Below the pieces are notes generated by a model. That model had not been told where the DNA came from. It made no database searches and worked only from the letters and a program-made list of their open reading frames with translations. The position numbers and the translations under genes were made by a program. From an uncultured Collinsella sp. (GTDB taxonomy: Bacteria > Actinomycetota > Coriobacteriia > Coriobacteriales > Coriobacteriaceae), in NCBI GenBank assembly GCA_959599095.1, contig CAUGGC010000001.1, positions 96,757 through 160,756 of the forward strand: a stretch of DNA of 64,000 nt, in the 5' to 3' direction. Positions 1-7,852 of the stretch are shown here, one piece after another. The first letter of the stretch is position 1. Each line of letters begins with the position of its first letter.

Positions 1-648
1 CATCTCTTGGAGCTTGGCTGCCACGGCGTGACCCAGGCTCTCGTGGCTTTCGGGCATCATATGCAGATAGTCGATATCGCCCGGCTCGGCAAAGTCGGCG
101 GCATTCAAAAAGTCGCAGCCAAACTGCTCAGCCACATGTGCGTAGTACTCACCAAAATGCTCCGAGGCCTCGACGGAACGCTCGTCAAAATCGGTCATAT
201 ATACATCGGCGATTTGCGGCTTGATCTTGATAGGTGCCATCAGCAGAATACGCGGGCAGGGTGCGGCATTGGTCCAGGGAAATGCACGCACCGCACGAAT
301 CAGCGCCATGGCGCCACGGGCAATATCGGAGGCCGTCACACCAAAGACCGTCTTGCAATCGTTAGTTCCCAGCATAATAACGATCGCATCCAGCGGCTTA
401 TGGGCCTCGAGCAGCATCGGCAGCGCGCGGATGCCGTTAAGATTGGTGTCCAGATGGCACATGTCGTCGCGTACCGTCGTGCGGCCGTTGAGGCCTTCTT
501 CAATTACATGCCAGCCCTCGCCTAAGTCACGTTGGGCCACGCCACACCAGCGCACATCCCGCGCATAGCGCACCGCGGTGCCGTCGCGCATGCCCGCCGG
601 ATCGTAACCATAGGTGTTGCTGTCGCCAAAACATAGAACGTTTTTCAT
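1..648 (-). CDS. SGNH/GDSL-family hydrolase, C-terminus cut by window edge
   Basis: The reading frame is open from ATG at 648 to base 1 (216 codons). Near the N-terminus it has the GDSL block as FGDSNTYG (residues 7-14), with the nucleophile Ser10. The GTND block lies near residue 95. Close to the left edge there is a D-Y-L-H stretch that fits the catalytic Asp-x-x-His of block V, so only a few residues should be missing. Family members are small esterases or lipases that cleave acyl esters; the substrate cannot be read from sequence. No signal peptide is visible, so it is probably cytoplasmic. An AAGGAAGGGC-like ribosome site precedes the ATG. Confidence 0.85.
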   Translation of the reverse strand, partial: MKNVLCFGDSNTYGYDPAGMRDGTAVRYARDVRWCGVAQRDLGEGWHVIEEGLNGRTTVRDDMCHLDTNLNGIRALPMLLEAHKPLDAIVIMLGTNDCKTVFGVTASDIARGAMALIRAVRAFPWTNAAPCPRILLMAPIKIKPQIADVYMTDFDERSVEASEHFGEYYAHVAEQFGCDFLNAADFAEPGDIDYLHMMPESHESLGHAVAAKLQEM

Positions 649-666
649 CGTAAGCCCTTCCTTTAG

Positions 667-701
667 TAAAAAGCCGACGGGAGCAGCCTCTCCCGCCGGC
701 T
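667..701 (-). terminator. Intrinsic terminator of the PARG-like gene
   Basis: A stem pairs 672-683 with 690-701 (11 of 12 pairs) around a six-base loop. An A-run at 668-672 on the plus strand becomes the U-tract on the minus strand. It lies just past the stop codon of the gene that ends at 727. Confidence 0.75.
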
Positions 702-726
702 CGACCTATCTGTCAGCACGTACCGA

Positions 727-1809
727 TTACAGGTACTTGCGCCAATCGTCCTCGTCTTCATCATCCTCGGTAGCAGCCTGGGCCTGCTCGGCGGCGCGAG
801 CTGCCGCAGCGCGAGCGGCAACCTGAGCATAGGACTCCTCGTTGCGCTCGGGAAAGTTTGCCAGCACGTGCTCGAACTTGGCGAAGTCCTCGTCCCAGCG
901 CGTAGAGGGCACAGCAAAGAAGACCCGCTTGACCTTGAAGTCGCCCGATGCGAGCTCTTTGCGGAAGAGCTCGGCCACGGCCTCGGCGTCAAAGCCGTTG
1001 TTGTCGCAGCCCCATGCGCCCAGCACGAGCTTCTCGCGACCCAACTCGTCGCAGATAGCGAGAACAAAGCGAATGCGGTCGCGCAGGGCATCCAGCAGAG
1101 CATCGTCGCTCACGCGATACTCCTGGCGGGCGCGCTTAACGTTGGGCGCGGCGGCCACGATCACGTCGGCGTATGCATGCACGTGGTTGCGGTCGAAGCG
1201 CACCGCAGGCACCACCAGCGCACGGTTTCGGTAAAGCTCGCAGTTGATGTTGCGGCGACGGTTCTCGCCGTACCATTTGCGCTGCTTATCGAGAACGTTG
1301 TACAGATACGAATCGGCGCACAGCGTGGCCTCCTGGCCCAGATAACCCTGAATATAGCCACCGCCCGGGTTGGTGAACGAGGCAAAGGCGAGCACGGCCA
1401 TGTCGCAGAACTGCGCATAGCCACGTCCGTTGTCCAAGATGGCCTGCGTGGCGGAGGCATCGAGCACGGTGACCTCAGGCAGGGACGCAGCAGGCTCCTC
1501 AGCAGGCTCCTCGACGGGCTCGAGCGCTGCCTCGACCTCGGCAGCCTCCGCGCCCTCGCCGTCCTCGGCAACCTGTTCTTCGGCGACCACAGCACTCTGA
1601 ACCTTGGCCTTCATCGCCGAGACAAAGCCGGCAGGCATACCGTCAAACTCGCGAACACCGGCAAGCGAACGCTCGATATCCTTGGCGCACGCTTCGGACA
1701 CAGTTGCCACGTGACGCTCGGCGGCCTTGGCACGGGCCTCGCGCTTGGGATTGGGCTGACCCGCTCGGTTGGACCTGCGGTTACGGTTCCTGTTGTCGAC
1801 GTCTGCCAT
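727..1809 (-). CDS. TIGR02452 / bacterial PARG-like macrodomain protein
   Basis: 360 residues. The first ~55 residues are basic and Asn/Arg rich and probably disordered, followed by a helical stretch and a very acidic Glu/Ala/Pro linker (about 75-110). The C-terminal domain (~115-340) has the features of the microbial poly(ADP-ribose) glycohydrolase family: FTNPGGGYIQG with the Gly triplet at 149-151, then QEATLC at 159-164 and a VLGAWGCDNNGF motif. Family members remove or bind ADP-ribose. The usual signature is GGG-x(6-8)-QEE. Here the second Glu, which is the catalytic acid in characterised PARGs, is Ala161, so hydrolase activity is doubtful and ADP-ribose binding may be the surviving role. 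It is monocistronic, with its own terminator. Confidence 0.8.
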   Translation of the reverse strand: MADVDNRNRNRRSNRAGQPNPKREARAKAAERHVATVSEACAKDIERSLAGVREFDGMPAGFVSAMKAKVQSAVVAEEQVAEDGEGAEAAEVEAALEPVEEPAEEPAASLPEVTVLDASATQAILDNGRGYAQFCDMAVLAFASFTNPGGGYIQGYLGQEATLCADSYLYNVLDKQRKWYGENRRRNINCELYRNRALVVPAVRFDRNHVHAYADVIVAAAPNVKRARQEYRVSDDALLDALRDRIRFVLAICDELGREKLVLGAWGCDNNGFDAEAVAELFRKELASGDFKVKRVFFAVPSTRWDEDFAKFEHVLANFPERNEESYAQVAARAAAARAAEQAQAATEDDEDEDDWRKYL

Positions 1810-1874
1810 AAGTGGTCACCTTTCCTGTCGCTGCCGCTATCGGCTTTTCCCATCCATGATACCCCGCCGCGTAC

Positions 1875-1903
1875 AAAAAAGACGGCCCCGAAGGACCGCC
1901 TTT
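1875..1903 (-). terminator. UUCG-loop intrinsic terminator of the Bax-inhibitor gene
   Basis: On the minus strand an 11-bp stem (with G-U pairs) closes a UUCG tetraloop and runs into six U residues. It lies between the 3' end of the gene at 1947 and the start of the PARG-like gene. Confidence 0.85.
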
Positions 1904-1946
1904 CGCATCGATTTACACGCACGGCAAGCACCGCCGCAATTCGCCA

Positions 1947-2642
1947 CTAGTCGCGACGGCCAAGGATGTTCAGGATGCGCAGGAACACGTTGATAATGTC
2001 CACGAACAGATTGGACGCCATGAGCACGGCGTTGGGCAGCGTAGGCGGCACCGTCGTGGCAACATAGGTGTCGTAGCCAATAAAGCCGGCGAACACCACG
2101 ATCACGATCAGGTCGGTGATGGTCTGCGAGACGCCCATGAACATCAGCACGATCTCAACCAGAATAGTGGCGAGCAGAATGCCAAAACCGATGCCATATA
2201 CGCGCTGGAAAAACTTGGGGAACGTCACGCCCAAGGCGCCAAAGACAAAGGCGATGGCGGCCGTGGCGATGAAGGCAGTGTTGATGGTGGGCAGGTCGTA
2301 GTTGGCAAGGCCAAACGACGCGGTCAGGCCAAAGGTACTCGCAAAGATTACGTAGCCCACAAGGGACAGGCCCACGGACTGTTTGCTGGCAGCAGCCGAC
2401 ATCATAACCATGCCGACGATGGTCAAAATAAATGAGCCAAAGACCAGCGGCAAAGCGGCGCTGCTCATCATCATGCGCGCAAACGACATGGTGCTCGTAA
2501 AGTAAGCACCGGCGCCCATGGCGCAAAAGCCCAAAAAGATCAGGGCAGACATGACAAGGTTGTACGCGCGCGGCGACATCTCCTTGGCACGGCTTGCGCT
2601 GCTCTCGACGGGGCCGTTCTGATAGCCCTGGATATCGTTCAT
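1947..2642 (-). CDS. Bax inhibitor-1 / YccA-family membrane protein
   Basis: 231 residues with a soluble N-terminus of about 25 residues and seven strongly hydrophobic segments. The order and spacing fit the BI-1 (UPF0005) family: MSPRAYNLVMSALIFLGF near the start of TM1 and an Asp-containing last loop, with FIGYDTYVAT near residue 190. BI-1 proteins are pH-sensitive calcium leak channels or protease modulators in the inner membrane. The bacterial role is poorly known, so no specific function is claimed. The start is supported by GAAAGGACG upstream of ATG 2642. Confidence 0.88.
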   Translation of the reverse strand: MNDIQGYQNGPVESSASRAKEMSPRAYNLVMSALIFLGFCAMGAGAYFTSTMSFARMMMSSAALPLVFGSFILTIVGMVMMSAAASKQSVGLSLVGYVIFASTFGLTASFGLANYDLPTINTAFIATAAIAFVFGALGVTFPKFFQRVYGIGFGILLATILVEIVLMFMGVSQTITDLIVIVVFAGFIGYDTYVATTVPPTLPNAVLMASNLFVDIINVFLRILNILGRRD

Positions 2643-2721
2643 AGGTTCGTCCTTTCAAAAGCGCCGCGACAGCGCCGTAGGTGACAAGATTCCTGTCATT
2701 GTACCCGAACGCCGTGCGTCC

Positions 2722-3060
2722 TTACCTACGGCGCTCGCCCTCAAGCGTACGATCAAACGCCCAGACCCACCAACGCATCACGTGGGCCTGCGAGCCATTT
2801 GGTCGTTCACGCGTCTGGTCCTCCAGATACAACTCGGTCGCATGCCCGCCAAAACGCACCTTATAGGTTGCCGTACGAATACCGTGAACCGTCAGGCCAA
2901 ACCCAGTGGTCGAGACAATCTCGTCAATCGTAAAGCAACGACCGTCGACCCAGCAGACGGTGACCGGCACGACCTGTCCGCCCGCGAGGATGCGAGCCAC
3001 GACGTCTACATACTGCTTGTGCACGCGCCGAGTTTTGCCATCTGTCTGTCGATATTCCAT
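2722..3060 (-). CDS. Small basic protein of unknown function
   Basis: 112 residues starting at ATG 3060, chosen because an AGGAG lies five bases upstream; a longer frame to 3147 exists but has no ribosome site. The protein begins MEYRQTDGKT and is rich in Arg, Val and Trp. It alternates charged and beta-prone stretches such as RILAGGQVVPVTVCWVDG, looking like a small beta-barrel or RNA-binding fold, and it ends GERRR. There is no membrane segment and no recognised family. It stands alone, divergent from the phosphate transporter. Function is not assigned. Confidence 0.65.
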   Translation of the reverse strand: MEYRQTDGKTRRVHKQYVDVVARILAGGQVVPVTVCWVDGRCFTIDEIVSTTGFGLTVHGIRTATYKVRFGGHATELYLEDQTRERPNGSQAHVMRWWVWAFDRTLEGERRR

Positions 3061-3310
3061 GTCTCCTATTATCGAACGCATGTTTGCATGTTGTAAAGCG
3101 AACAGACTGTGGTTTTGGAGTGTCGTAGCAATCGCACGTGTCCGCATGGCGTGTTAGCAAAAAGAATACCCGCGGTCAACAGGACTAATATTCAATTTTA
3201 GTGCCAAAAAATCCACTTCTCACGTCAGAACTCCGTTAAGAAACCCACAGGAGGTGATACGATTTATCATGTTTTTGTAACGTGCCTGCAAACTTCGAGA
3301 AAGCCCATAT

Positions 3311-4360
3311 ATGGACGTAACGTTCTCAACCTTCCTCGGCCAAATTGTGTCGAACCCAGTCCTTGCCGTCACCGTGATCCTCGCGCTCGGCGCCATCTTC
3401 GTCAATGGATGGACCGACGCGCCCAACGCCATCGCGACCTGCGTCACTACGCGTTGCATGCCCGCCCGCGCCGCCATTCTCATGAGCGCCGCATTCAACT
3501 TCCTCGGCGTGCTCATCATGACGCACTTTAATGCGAGCGTCGCCAACACCATCTCACATATCGTCGACTTTGGCGGAAACAGCACCATGGCGCTCGCGTG
3601 CCTCTGCGCAGCGCTGTTCTCCATCGTCGTCTACGGCGCCACAGCATCGCGTTTTGGCATCCCCACTTCGCAAAGCCACAGCCTTATCGCCGGCCTGACC
3701 GGTGCCGCTATCGCCCTCGGCGGCGCGAGCAGCGTCAACGTCCACGAGTGGATGAAGGTCATCTACGGCCTGGCGCTCTCCATCGGCCTGGGCTTTGTCA
3801 TGGGCTGGGTCCTGTGCAAACTCGTCTCGATTCTTTTCGCCGCCGCCAACAGGCGACGTGCCAATGTCTTCTTTAAATACGCTCAGATCGCGAGCGCTGC
3901 GGCCATGAGCTTTATGCACGGCGCGCAGGATGGACAGAAGTTCATCGGCGTGCTCTTTTTAGGCGTGGCCTTCGCAAACGGCCAGACCAGCGTCGGCGAT
4001 GCCGGCATCCCCATCTGGATTATGCTGCTGTGCTCGGCCACCATGGGTATCGGCACCAGCGTCGGCGGCGAGCGCATCATAAAGTCCGTCGGCCAGAGCA
4101 TGGTTAAGCTCGAGAAGTATCAGGGCTTCTCCGCCGACCTCGCGGGCGCCGCGAACCTGCTGCTTGCCACCCTTACCGGCATCCCCGTGTCCTCCACACA
4201 CATCAAGACCTGCGCCATCATGGGCGTCGGTGCCGTCAAGCGCCTCTCGGCCATCAACTTCGGCGTCGTTAAGGACATGATGTTCACCTGGTTCTTCACC
4301 TTCCCCGCCTGCGGACTCATCAGCTTTGTCATGGCCAAGCTGTTCATGATGTTCCTCTAG
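3311..4360 (+). CDS. pit: PiT-family inorganic phosphate transporter
   Basis: 349 residues of repeated hydrophobic segments typical of the PiT (SLC20-like) family. The N-terminal signature is present as NGWTDAPNAIAT (around 34-45), and the repeat half carries GIPVSSTHIKT-type residues near 300. PiT proteins import phosphate, usually as a metal-phosphate complex with protons or Na+. The next gene downstream is a DUF47 protein, the common partner of Pit. Only a weak purine-rich GAGAAAG precedes the ATG at 3311. Together with pst (9660-13149) it gives the cell both low- and high-affinity phosphate import within 10 kb. Confidence 0.92.
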   Translation: MDVTFSTFLGQIVSNPVLAVTVILALGAIFVNGWTDAPNAIATCVTTRCMPARAAILMSAAFNFLGVLIMTHFNASVANTISHIVDFGGNSTMALACLCAALFSIVVYGATASRFGIPTSQSHSLIAGLTGAAIALGGASSVNVHEWMKVIYGLALSIGLGFVMGWVLCKLVSILFAAANRRRANVFFKYAQIASAAAMSFMHGAQDGQKFIGVLFLGVAFANGQTSVGDAGIPIWIMLLCSATMGIGTSVGGERIIKSVGQSMVKLEKYQGFSADLAGAANLLLATLTGIPVSSTHIKTCAIMGVGAVKRLSAINFGVVKDMMFTWFFTFPACGLISFVMAKLFMMFL

Positions 4361-4427
4361 TCAAACCGAACGTCCATCTGGACCGCAACACTTCGCCCAC
4401 CCGTCTTCGCCTCGAAAGGACCCACCC

Positions 4428-5051
4428 ATGGCTAAGAAACCCGATTCGTTCTACTTTGACAACTACGTCGCCTGCGCCGACCTCGCCGTCCAGGCCGCCG
4501 AGCTGCTTACCCAGATTTTTGAGAACTTCGATCCCGCGCAGATTCACGACATGCTCAATAAGATGCATGCGATTGAGCATGCGGCAGACAAGAAGCACCA
4601 CGAGCTCGAAGACGCCCTGCTCACCGCCTTTATCACCCCGCTCGAGCGCGAGGATCTGGATCTGATGAGCTGCGCGCTCGACACCGTGCTCGACCGTATT
4701 GAGGGCGTCGTGCAGCGCGTCTATTTCACCAACATTCAGAGCATCCATCCCGACGCCATCGTCATCGCCCACAAGGTGACTGACGCCTGCCGCGCCATGA
4801 AAGACCTGATGGTCGAGCTTCCCAACTACCGCAAGTCCAAAACGCTGCGCGAGCTGGTCATCCAGATCAACACCATCGAGTCCGAGGCCGACGAGCTCTA
4901 CATCAACGCCATGCGCAACCTGCACGTTAACGGCAAGGATCCGCTCGAGGTCATCGCTTGGCGTGACGTCTACGCCTTCCTAGAGTACTGCGCCGACTGC
5001 TGCGAGAATGTGGCCGATGTTGTGGATTCGATTGTCATGAAGAACAGTTAA
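4428..5051 (+). CDS. DUF47 / PhoU-like Pit accessory protein
   Basis: 207 residues, all-helical, with charged heptad-like segments as in the DUF47 family (PhoU-like four-helix bundles). Conserved acidic clusters near 60-75 and 145-155 (for example INTIESEADELYI) match the metal-binding E-x-x-x-D type motifs. DUF47 genes are usually co-transcribed with pit and modulate its activity. Here the gene lies 67 bp downstream of pit on the same strand, with AAAGGACC upstream of ATG 4428. A large inverted repeat begins two bases after the stop codon. Confidence 0.88.
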   Translation: MAKKPDSFYFDNYVACADLAVQAAELLTQIFENFDPAQIHDMLNKMHAIEHAADKKHHELEDALLTAFITPLEREDLDLMSCALDTVLDRIEGVVQRVYFTNIQSIHPDAIVIAHKVTDACRAMKDLMVELPNYRKSKTLRELVIQINTIESEADELYINAMRNLHVNGKDPLEVIAWRDVYAFLEYCADCCENVADVVDSIVMKNS

Positions 5052-5053
5052 TT

Positions 5054-5168
5054 GGAGGTACGTATCCCACCGGTCGCGGGCCCGACCACTAATACCTTTT
5101 TCACTCCGGCTGCAAGCAGGGTCGTTCAAAAGGTATTAGTGGTCGGGCCCGCTCCCTTACGTACCACC
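5054..5168. repeat. Long nested inverted repeat at the 3' end of the DUF47 gene
   Basis: The central arms 5076-5100 and 5128-5152 are perfect 25-bp reverse complements. Outside them, 5054-5064 pairs with 5158-5168 (10 of 11). The 27-base centre holds a small CTGC/GCAG palindrome and ends AGCAGGGTCGTTC, which resembles the 3' part of the core at 49546-49613 (AGCAGG-nnn-GTTC). No U-tract follows the outer arm. It could act as a terminator or a 3' RNA stabiliser, or be a REP-like mobile palindrome. Confidence 0.85.
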
Positions 5169-5333
5169 ATTGGGAACTTTGGCTGATAGTTAGAATGCGA
5201 TGGGGACTTGGCCGATGCGACCTTTTATGCCCGATTGTATACTTTGGGGCGGTGATGGGCGTTTGGCTGGATGGGGCTCTGGGTACCTTTTGTTTTACTT
5301 TGGATTGATTTGCTGACTTTGGAGGGTTTGGTT

Positions 5334-5864
5334 ATGGGATATCTGGATCTGGCCCGTTCTCGTTATTCTTGTCGTGAATTTGAGGCTCGGGCTGTTGAGC
5401 AGGCTGTGGTGGATGCCATTGTTGAGGCTGGGCGTATTGCTCCTTCTGCTTGTAATAATCATCCAACCCGTGTGATGGTGTTGGATACGCCCGAGCTTCT
5501 GGAGAAGGCTGCTGCTTGTCAGCCGCGCTTTGCTCGTGATGGATCTATCTTTGGAGCTCCGCTTATCTTTCTTATTTGCAGCGTTACCGACGATGCTTGG
5601 GTGCGTCCGTATGATCAGATGAATTCCAGTGAAATCGATACGTCCATCGTATGTGATCAGATGATGATGGAGGCCACCGAGCAGGGCCTGGGAACGTGCT
5701 GGGTGTGCCATTTTAAGCCCGAGCTAGCCCGCGAGCAGTTCAACCTGCCCGAAGGCGTCTATCCCTATCACATGCTCGTCTGTGGATATCCTGCCGACCA
5801 CATCGCCGATCCCGAGCATCGCGAGGCCCGTACCATTCCCCTCTCCGACTTCCTCCTCAAGTAG
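5334..5864 (+). CDS. Nitroreductase-family FMN-dependent oxidoreductase
   Basis: 176 residues; ATG 5334 is preceded by GGAGGG at 5321. It begins with the family hallmark SRYSCREFEARAV (residues 8-20), whose basic residues bind the FMN phosphate, followed by IAPSACNNHPTRVMVL. EQGLGTCWVCHF near 115-125 is the typical glycine-rich FMN and dimer segment. Family members reduce nitro groups, quinones or flavins with NAD(P)H. The two halves use very different synonymous codons: Ala is nearly always GCT before about 5,640 and always GCC after it. Confidence 0.88.
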   Translation: MGYLDLARSRYSCREFEARAVEQAVVDAIVEAGRIAPSACNNHPTRVMVLDTPELLEKAAACQPRFARDGSIFGAPLIFLICSVTDDAWVRPYDQMNSSEIDTSIVCDQMMMEATEQGLGTCWVCHFKPELAREQFNLPEGVYPYHMLVCGYPADHIADPEHREARTIPLSDFLLK

Positions 5865-5911
5865 GTTTTGGGACATGCCTTAAAACCTACCCTTGACCGC
5901 TCACCCGTTCG

Positions 5912-5949
5912 CCGAGTTCTGCGCCATTATGTGCAGGGCTCGGTTTTTT
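5912..5949 (+). terminator. Intrinsic terminator of the nitroreductase gene
   Basis: A 13-bp stem (with G-U pairs) pairs 5912-5924 with 5931-5943, with a six-base loop followed by six T residues. A separate short palindrome (5861-5869 with 5882-5890) overlaps the stop codon. Confidence 0.88.
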
Positions 5950-5974
5950 ATGTTACGCACTCCGGCACAGTCAT

Positions 5975-6004
5975 AAAAAAGGACCCGCAAGCTGCGGGTC
6001 CTTT
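5975..6004 (-). terminator. Intrinsic terminator of divIVA
   Basis: Perfect 11-bp stem 5978-5988 / 5994-6004 with loop AAGCT. The A-run at 5975-5980 gives the U-tract on the minus strand. It closes the division cluster. Confidence 0.88.
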
Positions 6005-6030
6005 CTAGGCACTAAATTGTAGGCCGAATG

Positions 6031-6705
6031 TTAGTCCAGGTCGTCGGCAGCAAAGTTGTCGATCGGGGCGAAGGGATCGGCCACGGGGACAACCGGGTCA
6101 GCGACGGGCAGCGGCTCGGCGGGAACAGTCACTGCAGGAGAAGCGGCAGAACCGACCGGCGTGGAGGCCATCAGATCGGCCGGAAAGGAATTCTGGGCAT
6201 CGTCCATGAAGTGCTGGATGAGCTTGAGATACTCTGCCTTGAACTCCTCACGGGAAGCCTTGAGACGATCGATCTCCTCGAGCTCGGCCTGCTTCTCGGT
6301 CAGAGCCTGGCGGATAACCTCGCGGGCCTTGGCGTCAGCCTCGTTGCGGATACGCTCAGCGTTCTCGTTGGCATCGTTGACGATGGTCTCAGCGGTCTGC
6401 TGGGCAGCGATCAGGGCAGCGGAAATCTGGCGCTCCTGAGCGGAGAAGTCAGGGGCGGGAGCAGCCACGGGGGCGGCAGGAACGGCCTGGGCGGTGGCAT
6501 CCTGAGCCTGGGCAAGCTGAGCCTGCGCATCGGCAAGCTGCTGCTCGGTAGCAGTCAGACGACCCTTAAGGTCGACGATCTTAGCGAGCATAGCGTCAAC
6601 CTCGGAGGACAGCGTCTCCAAGAAGACGTCGACCTCAGCAGGATCGTAGCCACGCTTGGCCTCAGAGAAAGTCTGAGCCTGGATGTCTGCAGGGGTAATA
6701 GCCAT
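6031..6705 (-). CDS. divIVA: DivIVA-family cell pole / septum protein
   Basis: 224 residues. The N-terminal DivIVA domain is clear: ITPADIQAQTFSEAKRGYD followed by a VDVFLETLSSEV helix (residues 3-37). It is followed by a long coiled coil interrupted by an Ala/Pro-rich stretch (about 75-95), a second coiled coil (100-165) and a Pro/Val/Asp-rich tail. DivIVA senses negative membrane curvature and recruits growth or division factors at poles and septa. It is the last gene of the division cluster, after yggT, with AAAAAGGAG upstream of ATG 6705 and a strong terminator downstream. Confidence 0.9.
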   Translation of the reverse strand: MAITPADIQAQTFSEAKRGYDPAEVDVFLETLSSEVDAMLAKIVDLKGRLTATEQQLADAQAQLAQAQDATAQAVPAAPVAAPAPDFSAQERQISAALIAAQQTAETIVNDANENAERIRNEADAKAREVIRQALTEKQAELEEIDRLKASREEFKAEYLKLIQHFMDDAQNSFPADLMASTPVGSAASPAVTVPAEPLPVADPVVPVADPFAPIDNFAADDLD

Positions 6706-6766
6706 AACAAGTCTCCTTTTTCATCGCCTCGGCGCTACACGCCCGACGTAAGTTACTAAGTCAGTT

Positions 6767-7048
6767 CTACACGAGTATACCTATAAGAAGCTGCAGAACC
6801 AGCCTCTGCAACAACTGCAACGCAATAATCGCAACGACCGGCGAAAAATCGATACCGCCCATCGGCGGGATGAAACGACGGAACAGGTTGAGCCACGGAC
6901 CGCACACGCTATCAAGCACCGCGGCAATATCCTGAAGCAAACCACCCTGCTTCATGGGAATCCACGTCATAAAGCAGTAGACGACAATGAGCGTGGAATA
7001 GAAGTTGAACAGCGTGTTGACCAGCTGGACGATAGTGTAGATGTTGAT
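6767..7048 (-). CDS. yggT: YggT/YlmG-family membrane protein, non-canonical start
   Basis: 93 residues if begun at ATC 7048. There are two hydrophobic segments (INIYTIVQLVNTLFNFYSTL.. and PVVAIIALQLLQRLVLQLLI) separated by FRRFIPPMGGIDFSP, the diagnostic R-R-F-I-P-P-x-G-G-x-D-x-S-P motif of YggT/YlmG. YlmG homologues help organise the division machinery. The frame follows the sepF stop codon directly (TAA 7070-7072). A clear GAGGAG ribosome site is followed six bases later by ATC, and no ATG, GTG or TTG occurs before Met at 6970. Starting at 6970 would delete the first membrane helix. Confidence 0.8.
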   Translation of the reverse strand: MNIYTIVQLVNTLFNFYSTLIVVYCFMTWIPMKQGGLLQDIAAVLDSVCGPWLNLFRRFIPPMGGIDFSPVVAIIALQLLQRLVLQLLIGILV

Positions 7049-7069
7049 GGGGATCTCCTCGTCTTGTCT

Positions 7070-7792
7070 TTACTTAAGGTAGCCGTCGGCACGAAGCTTC
7101 TTGAGATCGGAATCTTTGACCTCGCAGCCGGCGGGCAGCACCATGAACACGCGGTCGCCCACCTCCTTGACCGTGGCGCCCAGACCACAGGCAAAGCCAT
7201 AAGAGAAGTCCAAGACGCGCTTGGCAACTTCGGTGCGTACGCCCACAAAAATCAGTGCGACAGGCTGCTTGGTGCGAACGCGGCGCACCACGGTCTCCAC
7301 GTCGTCATAGCTCTCGGGGCGCAGGACATAGGCCGGCAGCTGCGGCGTGGCGTTGATGATATTGCTCGCATAGGCCGAGGCATCGCTCGGTGCAGGCGCG
7401 GATGCAGCGGCGGCACGGGCGCGGGTATTCTCGGCGTAGCTCGACGGCGTGTCATAGGCACCAGGACGATAACCGCTCGCAACACTGTCCTGCGAGCGCG
7501 AAGGCGGGTTATACGTCGTGGCATGGCGGGAGTCATCGCCGACCAGCTGCCCGGAGCGTGTATACACGGCAACCGACTCAGCTTCACCGCGGCGCGTCTG
7601 ACCAAGCAGGCCGTTGCTCGGCTCGTCTTGGGTGTAGAAGCCCTCGCCCGAAGCACCGCTGTAGCCGTTGCCCTGATAGCCATCGTCATAGCCGTCATCG
7701 TAGCCGTAGTCGTCGTCCTGGCCATAACCCTGGTCGTAACCCTGCTGGCCGCCCAGGTGCATCTTATTTTTAATCTCGTCAAGGAAGCCCAT
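7070..7792 (-). CDS. sepF: SepF, FtsZ membrane anchor
   Basis: 240 residues. ATG 7792 gives MGFLDEIKNKMHLGG, the amphipathic membrane-binding helix of SepF, with AGAGGA upstream; an upstream in-frame Met would bury this helix. A long Gly/Tyr/Asp-rich disordered linker (about 15-140) precedes the SepF domain (about 150-238), which shows the PVALIFVGVR and RVLDFSYGFACGLGATVKEVG strand-helix pattern. SepF polymerises and tethers FtsZ tails to the membrane. Since no ftsA occurs in this cluster, SepF is probably the main FtsZ anchor. The linker has DQGYGQDDDYGYDDGYDDGY-like low-complexity repeats. Confidence 0.92.
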   Translation of the reverse strand: MGFLDEIKNKMHLGGQQGYDQGYGQDDDYGYDDGYDDGYQGNGYSGASGEGFYTQDEPSNGLLGQTRRGEAESVAVYTRSGQLVGDDSRHATTYNPPSRSQDSVASGYRPGAYDTPSSYAENTRARAAAASAPAPSDASAYASNIINATPQLPAYVLRPESYDDVETVVRRVRTKQPVALIFVGVRTEVAKRVLDFSYGFACGLGATVKEVGDRVFMVLPAGCEVKDSDLKKLRADGYLK

Positions 7793-7852
7793 GGTTGTGT
7801 CCTCTCGCGGTTTAGTGCAGGCGCCCCGATAATCAGTGCGCACTTCAGAGCC

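Noticed and set aside
868..1950. 360-codon plus-strand frame opposite the PARG-like gene
   Set aside because: Antisense shadow of a recognised protein; no family similarity or ribosome site.
3061..3147. Longer start for the small unknown protein at 3147
   Set aside because: AGGAG sits correctly before ATG 3060; no ribosome site is seen at 3147.
5054..5168. Long palindrome as a simple rho-independent terminator
   Set aside because: The arms are far longer than needed and no U-tract follows, although a terminating effect cannot be excluded.
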